Origin: Euptelea pleiosperma
Taxonomy: Eukaryota > Streptophyta > Magnoliopsida > Ranunculales > Eupteleaceae
DNA: 64,000 nt
Assembly: GCA_035048495.1 (NCBI GenBank)
Contig: CM068544.1
Location: 13,014,138-13,078,137 of the forward strand
Reading direction: 5' to 3'
Part shown: positions 20,071-31,269 of the stretch, one piece after another
How positions within the stretch are numbered: position 1 is the first letter of the stretch
How the letters are laid out: each line of letters begins with the position of its first letter
Program-made: the position numbers and the translations under genes
Notes under the pieces: generated by a model
What the model saw: the letters and a program-made list of their open reading frames with translations, nothing else
Told to the model about the DNA's origin: nothing
Database searches by the model: none

Positions 20071-21005
20071 TAAGTAAAAACCTACTTTTCTATGGGGAAT
20101 CTCCCCAATTAGTGGACCCCCCATTTAATTAAAATTATTTTTGAAATTCGCGGGGTCCACTAACTGGTCGGACAGCGGGTCGATGATGATGGGCCCGGCT
20201 ACTGGCCCACATGGACTGATGATGTCCATCGTCTCACAAGATGATGTGACAGGCATTCTGAAGGCGATCGGATGGATGGTGACTTGATTGGGACCCAGAT
20301 TGGTAGATCGACGGATCTAGAGAGATCCAACGGTCCGATGGAAGATCCAACGGTCAGAAAGCTTAGGGAGATGAGATAGAGCTGATGGGCAGGAGTTCTG
20401 GGGTTAGGTCAGTAGATTCGAGGACCGAGAGATGAAGAGAGAGAGAGAATAAGAAGAGATGAGAGAAAAAGTATCAAAAAAAATGGAAAAAAGCACTGGC
20501 GGAGGGTCTGGAACCCTGGTCTTCACTGTGACCATCCTCACGCTTCTCCAGTAGAGTCGACTATCATTCTTTGCTGACTCATGTGGCTTTAAACGCTTTG
20601 GTCCGTCTCTTGGTCATTGGCTCTCCTGCTCTCTTCGTTCTTTGGGCCGGCTTTTTGGTCCTCATAGTTGGCCCATATCTTTTAGTCATAGCATGTGGGC
20701 TCTTTAAGCTTTGATAATGGGCTTTCCTGATCGATGTGGGCTAGCAAGTCTCGAGAAATGTCCCATCGGGGTTTCCTGCAACAGAAGAAGCGCGTAATGA
20801 GACTCTATCAGAATGACTACATGTCTAGACTTCCGAAAATGTGTTTAATGCATGCAAATATACCATTTCGTCCAGAGAAGTGTGTTCTACGCAACACAAG
20901 AGACTCTTACGTAGAAAAGTGGATAATTAGAGCAGTTTTACGTAGGAGAGTGCGATAACGCTAACAGGATAAGTGCTTAAAATAAGCACTTTTGAGCGAA
21001 TATCA

Positions 21006-23409
21006 CCCGTCCTAGAGCCCATGGTGTTTTGGGCTCATTTACCATTTTTTCCCTTGCCGGCCAAACGCACCCTAACCTACGGCCTCGCAAGAGGCCCATA
21101 TCTATCTGGCCCATTAGCCCGCTTATCCTTGACCCCATGCCCATACCCATTGACACATGGTCACAAGACCCACGGGCCAATTATCCTTGTAATGACCCAA
21201 TCAAAGCAAGTGGCCAACATAAACCCATGGGCTCTCACAAGCCCACATTCAAGCCAATGGGAGAAGTGGTCAACTTTGACCACTTCTCATCAATCCCCAA
21301 CTTCATTCCCACGGTTTCTCTCTCCCACAACAAACTACTCCCTATAAAAGAGAGAGAAACCTTGGGTCTTTCTTTGGTTCCCTCCCTCTCTAAAATTCTT
21401 CTCTTGATCCCCTCTCTTCTCTCGATCTTGATTGCTCCTCCCTTTGGAGCACCTAAGCAATTGCAGCTACACCTCTTTGCTGCCTCCACCTCCATTCCTC
21501 TTCACCATTAATTCTGGCAAGAAGCTCGCCGGAATTGCTAGACGCACCTTCTCCTTCCCTTTATCCTTCTTCTCCATCTCTCTGCCAGCTAACCACCTCT
21601 TTGCAAGCCACAAACCTGCTGCCTCTTGCAGGTCTCCATCAATTTGGAGTGCGCCTCCAGCCACCTTGTTCCAACCTGCAATCGGGTTGTCTTCTCCATC
21701 AACTCGGCAGCCATTAACACCGGCAAAGGCCCCCTGCAACCTCAAGGGCCAGATCAGCACCAAGGAGTGCATCTCCTCCCTTGTAGGGCGTCTCCTTCTT
21801 CCATAAGCTTGGATCTCATCCGGGCGTCTACATCTCCTCCATCAATACCACCTCATAATCCCTCTCACCGGCCAGCAACGATCAGTCACAGTTTCCACCG
21901 ATTACCACAGTCCAAAAATGGACCGGTTTTCAATCACCCATCACCGGCTAAAACCATTAATTGATCTCCTACTCCTTTGGCCTGTGCACCCCCTCCTTTC
22001 CATCCACGTTTCTCTTACCTTGGACCGGACTTCATCAGATCTGAAAGTGCATTGGGCTTGCACAACGTCTTCTCCACACAAGCATGCAAAGCCGGTGAAC
22101 CTCCTCCCTATGCTCATCTTCTTCTCGCCCTCCACACCAGCAAGCATCCTTCTCCTCTTCAGCGTGGGTAAGCTCTTCCTTTCTCCTTCTCCTTCTCTTT
22201 CTTCTCCTTTTCTTCATCCTTTTCTTCTTCTTTTTCTTCTTCTTTAAACCTCACCGGAGTTGCAGGTGCAACTCCGATCAGTTTCAAACCAGTCCGTCTT
22301 CACCTTCCACCTGTTCTTTCATGGTTTAGAGCACCACAATTGCAACTTTCAGTTGCTAGCAGTAGCTACCCTGCATATCTTCCTCCAAAGCCACCACGTG
22401 CACCTGCACTTCGTACAAGAGAGCAAGCCGTTAGCTTCATCGTCCTCCTCCTCCACTCCTTCACGAACTGGTGTTGTTCACATAAAAGCCGAACGACCTG
22501 CAATCATCCATCTTCACCACTTTGCTGGTTCCCAAGACCAGCAAGCAACATCCACCTAATCCACATCCTCCTCCACGAACCAGCATGCGCCTCTCCTTAC
22601 ACGCACCCCTGCTACTGTGGAGATCACCATAGATTAGAAACTCATCTACTGTTGCAGCGCTACAACACCCAAAGTAACCATCTTGGTGGTCCTCCCTTGG
22701 ATAGCAACGATCCTCCTCATTCTCATCTCCATCTCCACTTGCTGCCGGGTTCCATTGGTTTGTGTTCCACTCCTAAAGCTGTCATCAACTTGTTGGAAGT
22801 CCTCTTCAATTGCAAAGTGAGTAAATGGCATCTTCTTTCTCTAGCAAACATGCTTTCTCTCTCTAGATTCTAGCATTTTCTCTCTCTAAGATAGTTCTTT
22901 ATTTTTTTCTCTAATTTCTCTTTCTAAAACCTATCTTATCCCTCTAGTTTTCTCTCTCTACCCTTATTTTCTCTCTCTAACTATTTCTACCACTTTCTCT
23001 CTCTACCTTCTCTCTCTATTTTCTTTAGTTAATTTTATTTGCTTTAGTTTTATTTATTGCTTATTTTTATTCAAGTATTGTAAGTTGGTTTATAATTGAA
23101 TAAAGTTTGATTTTGAAAGTAATGATTTTCTTGAGTTTTCTTTAATTGATGCTTCATCTGATTAATCTCTCACAAAAAAAATTCATGTTTTAAAATAGAT
23201 CGCCATCTCTCTCATCTCTCCACCATTCTAAGCAGTTTCCATAATTATTGTTCTTTAATTGCCCTAACCCCGAGTGCGGACGATATCCGACACGAGCCAC
23301 TGTGCAAGTCTGCATTTTTGCAGATTAAGTGAACCAATTTGGAGAAATTACAAATATTGTTGAACTTTAGGGTTTCCGTAACCAACGACGCGAAAAAACC
23401 CTTCTTTCA
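21006..23409 (+). repeat. LTR C, right part (left part outside window)
   Basis: The end is CGACGCGAAAAAACCCTTCTTTCA-like (split here: CGACGCGAAAA, then CCCTTCTTTCA) with the family's CCCGAGTGCGGA block before it. A TATA box, TATAAAA, is at 21343-21349. A GTTGC/GCAAC palindrome is at 22255-22276. Repeated TTTCTCTCTCTA units occur near 22850-23010. Its middle differs strongly from A- and F-type LTRs. It is followed by D coding sequence, so C is probably a solo LTR or the 3' LTR of an element inserted in D. Confidence 0.85.
22255..22276. repeat. GTTGC/GCAAC palindrome, LTR C
   Basis: CGGAGTTGCA and TGCAACTCCG pair around GG, just after a CTT-rich stretch. Confidence 0.93.
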
Positions 23410-23412
23410 GCC

Positions 23413-23988
23413 ATGGATACTGCCCGCCCTATTTACATCCATGGAGTAGGCAGGGCCGTGCAAAGATCGATTGGGATGATCCAACTTCGGATCGTGGTGA
23501 ACGAGCTCAATCATGTCCATCGCTTCGATGTGATCGATACTACCCCTTCCTATCATTTGTTATTGGGCAGGCCATGGATACATTACTACCACGGGGTCCC
23601 ATCATCTTACTACCAGTGTTTCAAATATTGCGTGGATAGTCAACAGGGGATCGTCATGGGTCTGGCACAGCCATTCGAGAGATGGGAATCCTACTATGTG
23701 GATGCTCGCTTTTATAATTTGTAAGATGCCGCTGATAAGCATGTGCCACCCTTTTCCGAAATTGAGGGAAAGAAGATGGTCTTTGTGGCCGAAAAGGGGG
23801 TCCCAAAACAAATGACACAACGGGAATATCCAAACGGGAATACAGCCATCTCGTTATCCGACATCTCGGATGAGGAGGGTGTCACGCCCATCAGCGCGGA
23901 TGGGATTTGCTTTGTGCCAGAGGACTTTCTTCAATTCTTCAGGAATGACGAAGAACCATTGCTCTCCGAACCCTTTATTTACAATTGA
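23413..23988 (+). pseudogene. Protease region of element D
   Basis: One frame with a single TAA at 23722-23724 encodes residues such as RFDVIDTTPSYHLLLGRPWI, the C-terminal half of a retropepsin-like domain as found in Tat elements, followed by an acidic linker (SLSDISDEEG). The Asp-Thr/Ser-Gly catalytic motif would be upstream and is cut away by LTR C. The stop most simply comes from CAA to TAA. The protease would cut Gag-Pol into its parts. Confidence 0.75.
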
Positions 23989-24620
23989 GAATAACGATGG
24001 TTACTTCCTTATCAAAATGGATCTTGATTTTCCTTTCCTTTGTTGTTTTGTTCTCTTTTTTCTTTTTAGCCTGTGATTAGCCTGTGTCACAAACTGTCAC
24101 GAGGGGTACTTCAAGGTATACGTACCTTGGGGGTAGTTTACCCTCACCTGATCCGAGCGCTTGGGTTCCTTTTTGTTTAGCGCCAGGACTTCTTTTGTTC
24201 TTCATTCATAGGTTATAAATGAAGATTATTCGGTCCCCATGTTTTCACACTTTGATATCAATATTTTCTTTTTATACATACATCCGCATTGTAATAATGA
24301 CCTAAATATTTTTTGTAGACCATCTCAAAAGAACGAGGAGGTCTGTGCTCTGTAATATCTTATCATGATTTCCTCCTTCTCTGATGATGGTTTCGGTCAA
24401 GAGTTCCTCCACATTGCCAATATCATACTCACCCAGCGGCCCCATGCACTTGGGGGCTAAACGAGTAGATTGGATAGTATGGACCTACCCTTTGACCTTC
24501 TTTGGAATGTATTAAGATCATTTTTACTTAAAAATCATTCATCATATTGAAGTATATGCATCTTTCATATATGATTGCAAAGATTGTTTACTGATAGTAG
24601 TGCCATGTTAGATATCTGTT
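23989..24620 (+). other. Gene-free stretch between protease and RT of element D, possible intron
   Basis: There is no coding signal here or just beyond E at 36270-36290, until the RT-side frame opens. Ogre elements are known to carry an intron between the protease and RT parts. Here TTTTAG near 36287 would suit an acceptor. The donor is not clear to me, so this is a suggestion only. Confidence 0.35.
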
Positions 24621-25926
24621 TGTCACGCCCCGAATCCGGATACCCAGATATGACCCGAAAATCCATGGATCGATCCGTACCCGAACCTAGAGGTGATCTA
24701 TGAATGTCCCCTACTGGTCCAATTTGGTCAATTAGACTACTAAGGTTCATTCGAAAACCCACTAAGTAAAAAAAAGAGTCTAGATGTAGAAAAATAAATA
24801 ATTCAAATAATTCAATCAATTAACTAAATGTGGAGAGATGGAGGTGAGAACATGCTCCCAATCGAAGGCTTACATGCCCGTGAAAATAAATAAATAATGT
24901 TATAAAATAATCAAATGCAACTTTCTAAACTGTGGGATCGACTCCCAAATCCTCGTCGATCTCCTCGAATGCACCAAAGTCTTTCGTCTCAAAATCATCT
25001 CACGTACCCGGCTCCTCAAAATCTGAAAATGGTATCGGTGTAACATCGTGAGCCGAGGCCCAGTAATACAACAGTGTGCATAGTATCATATCATACTATA
25101 CAAGTTTTGGACCAAGGTATGCATCTCAATCATATAATAAGGATGACATGAATATGAGGGTGAATGCAAGTGAGTACGGGATGCCAATGCAACTAGTACC
25201 CATAACCACATAGGGTCTCCATCTCCTTCCCACACTGGGAGCGGTCTCATTGACCCATCTGTAGGATATAATAACGTATGGGGCCTTTCACCCTAGGGTA
25301 CCGAACCCTGATTAATTGATAAAACCAATATAAATGTATATAATATACTTCAACCCCATTCCCTTATGCACCCCTTATATGAAATGACGTGATGATCATG
25401 GTATAACAACAAGATAGTATTAGGGCTACATGGCATAAGCACACATGTATTTAACATTTAAATAAGAATATAAAATGAACAGATGATCATCATGCAACCT
25501 GCAACTCCGGTGATCTTGAGAAAAAAAATTTTTTTTTTTTTTTTTTTGTGTGTCCTTCCCTCGGGAGAAAAACGTGGGAGAAAGAATGGAGGAGAAGGGA
25601 CCGTATAGTGAGAAGAGGAGGTTCGATGGAGAAGGATGAGCTCGTGGAGGAGAAAGAAAGGAAAACAAGAAGGGAAATCGTGGAGAGGCGATGGCTTAAA
25701 TGCTGGAGACGGTGGCTGGGTTCTCCCTCTCTAAAACCATTTAAGAGAGGGGAGACAAGAGAGGGAATGGAGGTCTTTGTGGAGGCGGCTGGAGTTGGAA
25801 AATGTGGGAGAGAGCCCCTTTACAATGAGGAGAAGAGAGGGAGATATGGGAGAGGACCAAAACGGCAATGGTTGCTGCCTTTATATAGGAACCGTTAGGT
25901 TTCCTTCCATCTTTTTGGTAGGAATA

Positions 25927-26088
25927 ATAGAAACCCATGGTTTCTAAAACTTTTCCTCATTCTTTTGGTAGAATCGTGGGTTCCTAGATTAGAAACCCAC
26001 GATTTCTAAAAGTTTACTTTCCACAAAAAGTTTTTCCAGCCTTTGTATAGAACTGTGGGTTCCTAACTTAGAAACCCATGGTTTCAAA
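25927..26088. repeat. Three degenerate units around GAAACCCATGGTTTC in O
   Basis: Units near 25929-25945, 25971-26004 and 26050-26086 each form a hairpin. The best has 11-bp arms AATCGTGGGTT (25972-25982) and AACCCACGATT (25994-26004). They lie just upstream of the TATA box in the LTR's own direction. Confidence 0.75.
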
Positions 26089-26528
26089 AAAATGTAAATA
26101 CCTCCACATTTTTAGAAAAAATTCCTTTCTTGAAAAAAATGCTTTGATTCTAAAATCTTTTCAAAATTCTCTCATTTCCTTCTTTAGTAGCCATTTCCTA
26201 TTCATGCTAGGGATGTGGGTCCTACTGAATGGTTGGGCCATGGGTAATGGGCCCGCACTTCATCTTGGCTTAGACCCATAGGATTGAACATGAAGTGATG
26301 AGGGCCATTGGATTTATGAGATGGTGAGGGGGATGGTTGGGGGACTGACTGAGTGATTGTATGGTAGAGATGGACGTTGATGATCGAGTGATGGAAATTG
26401 GCCAAGGTAGGCCGTAGAATTAAGTGATTGAGGGAAGGGAGAGGATCGGATGATGTGGATTTGAGAGTAGAGAGAGAATGATGATTTGGAGAGAGAAATG
26501 AGAGAGGAGAGAGAAAATATTACAAAAT

Positions 26529-26612
26529 AAAGAGAAAAAAATGCTAGCAGAGGGTCTTGAACCCTGGTCTTTGACTTGGTCTTCTGTATGCTTTACCAAC
26601 TGAGCAAGTCCT
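26529..26612 (-). other. tRNA-like segment in LTR O
   Basis: On the minus strand there is TTGCTCAGTTGG (26607-26596), 11 of 12 to the pol III A box, and GGTTCAAGACC (26563-26553), a full match to the B box GGTTCRANNCC, 32 bases later. A D-arm-like GCTC...AAGC and a T-arm-like stem surround them, but I cannot draw an anticodon arm, so it is not a working tRNA. Weaker versions of the same end (GGTTCCAGACC or GGTTCAAGACC) are in N1 (1413-1423) and P (27851-27861). Confidence 0.55.
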
Positions 26613-27069
26613 CATCATATGTTAGTTGATAAGCTTTAATCTCCTTAGTCTCTCCTTTGAGGGCTTGTCTCTCCTTCTCTCTTAATCGTCTCTCGGGCTT
26701 TTCTGACTCTCTAGCTCTCCCAGCATTTGGCATGTATCTTCTTATCCTCAGCCTGTTGGTTATTGTGCTTTGGTCCTAGACTCTGACAGTCAGTTGTGGG
26801 CCCGCATTCTCGAGAATTGTCCCATCGGGGTTTCCTGCGATAGAAGAAGCGCGTAATGAGACTCTATCAGAATGACTTCATATCTAGACTTCCGAAAATG
26901 TGTTTAATGCATGCAAATATACCATTTCGTCCAGAAAAGTGTGTTCTACGCAATGACATAGACTCTTACGTAGAAAAGTGGATAATTAGAGCAGTTTTAC
27001 GTAGGAGAGTGCGATAACGCTAACAGGATAAGTGCTTAAAATAAGCACTTTTGAGCGAATATCACATCA

Positions 27070-27351
27070 AAAGTGATAACATGGAAACAAATTAGGGTTA
27101 AACATGAATAACATGTAATAATCACCGAAGGTCACGATCAACATGGATGAACAATATAAGTAAAAATCGCAAGAGAATCCAACACACTATGGCCGAACCC
27201 TATGAGGGATCCATGACACAAGGTCGAACCCTAAAGAGGGATCCAAGACACTTGGCCGAACCCTATGAGAGATCCAAGACACATGGGTGGGATCCCCATG
27301 CATACAAGTATAGGTCAAACCATCTAGGTTTAATAGTCAATAAGTCATGAC
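27070..27351 (+). other. LTR E segment between O and P
   Basis: There is no gene. It contains four degenerate repeats of about 35 bp around GGCCGAACCCTATGAG (27187-27300). Confidence 0.6.
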
Positions 27352-29033
27352 TGATATTCGCTCAAAAGTGTTTATTTTAAGCCATTATCCTTATAGCGAT
27401 GTCGCATTCTCCTACGTAAACTTGTCTTTTTGTCGACTTTTCCATATAAGAGTTTCTTCCATTGCGTAGAACGCATTCTTTAGATGAAAATCGACTATTT
27501 GCATGAAATATACGCATTTCAGATAGTCCAGTATCAAGCCATTTTAGTTGAATCTCATTACGCGCTTTTTCACTTGTAGGAGACCCTATCGGGCAATTCT
27601 CGAGGACTTGCGGGCCCACGATCAACCACAGAAGACTTTTAGTAAAGCTTAAAGAGCCAACAGGCTAGGATAAAAAGATAGAAGATATATACGGGGAAAG
27701 CTAAAGGATCGTAGAGCCGGAACAAGGACTAAGAGAGAGAATAGCTGGAGACCAAGAGAAGGACTTAGGTGTTAAAGGCCACACCAATTGACATCAAAGG
27801 ATAAGTTTGACTTATTGGTGGAGCGGACGAAAGAGAATAAAGAAGACCAGGGTTCAAGACCCTCCAATACTTTTATTTTTATATTTTTCTCTCACCTCTC
27901 TCCTATTTCTCTCTTTATCTATCTATCTTGGCCCATGACATAGGCCCATGACCTAAGCCCATGACCCATGACCCATGCTCATACCCATGACTCATACCCA
28001 TACCCATACCCATGACCCATGCCCGTACCCATACCCATCACTCATGCCCATGCCTATGACCCATGACCCATGTCCATTACCCATGCTCATGCCCATTTGC
28101 AACAACAAGAGAGAATTGGTCTCACTTGACCGATTCTTCTCTCCCCCATATCTCTCTATCCTAGTCACACTCTCTCTCATCTAACTAACCCATTCCCAAC
28201 CGTTGGATCTCTCTAGATCTAACGGTCATCATTTTTACAACAAGCAAAAAGAAAAAAAAAAGTCTATAAGAGATCTACGATCTCTCCTTCTTGGGTTGGT
28301 TCCCTCCCCCTTCTCTTCTTCTCTTTCTTCTTTCTTTCTCTTCTTCTTCACCCTTCTTCTCCGGCGAGCTCACCATTAACGCCTCCACCTCGAAGTGCAA
28401 AGCGTCAAACAGCAACGTCTCCTTGCTGCCCATTCCATCCGTCATAATCAAAGGCTATAATCCTCAATCCTATTGAGGTCGATCTAATCGGAGTTGCACC
28501 ATCTACCTTTTCAATGGTAAGCTTCTCTTTAATTCATCTCTCTAACCTTCCTACCTTCTTTCTCTCTCTTCTTTCCCTCTCTACCTTTACATGCTTTCTA
28601 GGGTAATATTTTAATGGCTTTCTAGATTAATTTGGTTTAATGTTATTTCCGTTGTAAAATATTTGAACAAGCATTGTAAGCATTGGTTTTTAGTTTAATG
28701 AACAAGTTTTAAATTCAAGTTTAAGTTATTTTTATTTATTGTATTTTTCATTCTCGTTTCTCTTATGTTTTTTCATTCTAATAGTTTTAACAACAATCTC
28801 AAGCATATTTTAAATCAACCTCCACCATTCTCACCCTTCCATTTATTCTGAGCATTTTCTAATTATTCTTGTTTCTTATTGTACTAACTAATCCCGAGTG
28901 CGGACGATATCCGACACGAGCCACTATGCAAGTTTGCTTATTTGCAGATTAAGTGAACCAATTCGGAAAAATTACAAATATTGTTGAGAACTAGGGTTTT
29001 CGTAACCAACGATGCGAAAAAACCCTAATTTCA
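27352..29033 (+). mobile_element. P: solo LTR (1682 bp) with exact TSD
   Basis: It runs from TGATATTCGCTCAAAAGTG to CCCTAATTTCA with ATGAC at 27347-27351 and 29034-29038. It is a more diverged, shorter subfamily of the same LTR. It has a TATA-like TATAAG (28265-28270), the CCCGAGTGCGGA block and CT-rich units. It lacks the long CTT run and the palindromes. Confidence 0.92.
27930..28097 (+). repeat. Array of CCCATGAC / CCCATACC units in P
   Basis: Some twenty short units of the type CCCATGAC, CCCATGC and CCCATACC follow one another with little between them. C also has a few such units near 21085-21180. Confidence 0.8.
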
Positions 29034-29082
29034 ATGACCGAACCACTAAAGGTTCCCAAGGCCATTAGTCGCCCAAAATCTA

Positions 29083-29620
29083 AGAATTAGGTTTTTCACA
29101 GAAAACATGTTTCTTTATAAAAATCATAACTAAATAAATATAAATTAGAAAAATATAAGCTCAATGGATTTGAAAACTAGATTCACAGAGGTTTTGAGGA
29201 AAAATAAATAGAACAATATTCAGATTCAAAATGTAGGTCGAAACCCTTAATGAGTGGTGCCGGACAGAATTTAGAATTCTAGGTTTTACAGAAAAGTCCC
29301 ACACATTTGAAAAATCATAACTTAATCAATACAAATCAAAAAAATACAAACTCAAAGATTCTAGAAACTAGATTGATAGAGGTATCTATGAAAAATAACT
29401 AGAAAAATATTTAGATTAAAACTATAGATCAAAATCCCAAGTGAATTGGACCATGTAAAATCTAGAATTTTAGTTTTTTTCGTAAAGTCCAACAACTTAG
29501 AAAAATTATAACTTAATCAATATAAATCAGAAAAATACAAACTAAACGGTTTTGAAAAATAGATTCATAGAGATATTTAGAAAAAATAATTATAAAAATA
29601 TTTAAATTATAAAAATACAA
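29083..29620 (+). repeat. Nearly three tandem units of about 190 bp in LTR E
   Basis: Units begin at about 29083, 29273 and 29464 with AGAATT...AGGTTTT and share ATCATAACT(T)AAT, AAAAATACAAACT and TAGATTCATAGAG. The third is incomplete. The sequence is AT-rich with no ORF. Confidence 0.75.
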
Positions 29621-31269
29621 TGAAAATGATAAAGAACATAGGCATCCGTTATAGGTACAAAATAGACCATGGCCAAATCCATCATGGTGGCCCAAAATAA
29701 AGATCAACCCAATAAGAATAAAGTAAATATTGTTGAAATTAATTTATAATGAGTATCAACCATTACCTAATGAAAGAAAAACAAGTATAGGATGGATCAA
29801 ACACACTTAACTCAAGGTTTCTTGAACTTTAATGAAAATCAAAAGGTTCTTCAAATTTGAAAGTCGTCGGATCGTCCTCTCCTCGGAGTATATTCTTCAA
29901 ATCAGAGTCCCCGTCAATTCTCCTGTAATAACCCAGATTTTTGGGTTGACCTTTCGGATACTTTAAGAGGTTATCGGGTCCCCTTCTTGGATTTCGAATC
30001 CATTTTTGGTTACTTTTTCCTCGGGTTTGGGTCATATCCCATGATCCTAAGAAGTCCTTAACTGTGGGAATTCTCCTATGGCAACTACTTTTCACCACGC
30101 TACCATCCGGAGAATTTCAACGTGTTTCAGGTTTCCCTTCTAACACATATAACCTTAAATCGGGTTCCAGAGTCACCATTTTGGCTTAATCTCACCAAGC
30201 TCTCATCACCTAAATTCTATCGGAGACTGTCGATTCGAAGAGGAAGAAACGCTCTTCGCATCCGTACGGTCGGATTTTGAAGAGTCACTCCCTATCACAC
30301 TTTATGAACAAAACGCGATTGAGTGTTTCATAGGTGGATGTACTCTCCATACACCAAAGTGATGCAATGATAGAATCTCAACCACCCCCACCTACCATTG
30401 TCTGTATTGTGACACATGTCAGCATACTTATATAGGATTTTGACATGTGTCTACTTTTAGCTTGCAAGAGAAGCTATTGGAAGATAATATATAGAGGAGG
30501 AGCTCATACGTAAATGCCCTTCTTGTTCCCTTTCCTTTCCTTCTCTCTCTAGCTTCTCTCCTCCTTGCTCTTTTATCTCTCCGTCTCACTTCTCCACCAT
30601 TAGAACTAAGCTCCAACAATATATGTGAATCTCCACCTTGAAAGCTCCCATTCAACCTCATTGTTTGCAATGGGTGGCCATTGAAGACCATTGGAAGGAA
30701 GTTCCTTCGACCTGGGGAAAGAAGAAAACCTGCAAAGGTTAGTGTTCTCCCTCTCATTCCACATGTCTTCTTCTTCCTTTCTCCCTTTAGTGTGATCTCT
30801 CTATTTATCTAAGGTTTTTACAACTCAAGCTCACGGGTTTTTGTGTGGAAATCATGGTGGTAATGGAAGAAAGTACAGGTCTTCCACCATCACTTTCACC
30901 TACAAGCTCAGCCAGTCCATTTGGAGGCAACCTCTAACTCCCCATTGCCAAAATCCTTGGCTGGATTTGGTGCCTTGTTGAGGTCTAGATCTGGAATAAA
31001 ACAAAGAACAAATCTGTTGGAAAAAAAAAAAAAAAGGGATAAATAAAGAAAATAAGAGAAACAATAAAGAAAAGAGTCGGACAAGTGTAGACACCCTCCA
31101 CCAAGCTTAGTTTGTTTATGGTATGTGGACCCTACCCCTTGTGGCCCCACTTCTTTGAGTTTACTGGGCCGTCTGGGGTGACCCGACTATTATGGGGATA
31201 GTAGGACCAACCCAGGCAGCCAAAACTACCTGTAGTGTGCACCAAGTTTGGTGTACTCGTTGTACACCA

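Larger units (their letters stand above)
14951..21005 (-). mobile_element. Element B: Athila-like retrotransposon, minus strand, 3' part outside window
   Basis: Read on the minus strand: 5' LTR (21005-18272), primer binding site (18269-18256), leader (18255-16429) and gag from 16428, which is cut at 14951 by element A. Its pol must lie left of the window. On the right it abuts LTR C sequence at 21006, so B inserted into C. Confidence 0.92.
18272..21005 (-). repeat. 5' LTR of element B (2734 bp)
   Basis: On the minus strand it runs from TGATATTCGCTCAAAAGTGC (21005-20986) to CTACTTTCA (18272 side). It contains the CArG palindrome (19966-19975 reads CCTTTAATGG), the GAA tract (19690-19745), the palindrome at 19603-19627 and an AT dinucleotide run in place of the poly-A found in other copies. 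Confidence 0.93.
25493..27064 (-). mobile_element. O: short solo LTR with exact TSD, lacking the usual LTR end
   Basis: CATCA flanks it at 25488-25492 and 27065-27069. On the minus strand it starts with the family's TGATATTCGC (27064 side), but its other end is TTGCA rather than CTACTTTCA, just beyond half of a GTTGC/GCAAC palindrome. The whole U5-like part is missing although the TSD is intact. It contains a TATA box (TATATAAAGG on the minus strand, about 25879-25889) and a tRNA-like segment. Confidence 0.8.

Noticed and set aside
21029..22873. Several Pro/Ser/His-rich ORFs in LTR C
   Set aside because: They overlap on both strands in CT-rich LTR sequence and show no family features.
27170..27300. 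CRISPR-like spacing of the GGCCGAACCCTATGAG repeats
   Set aside because: Units are degenerate and too short, within a plant LTR. This is ordinary LTR repeat structure.
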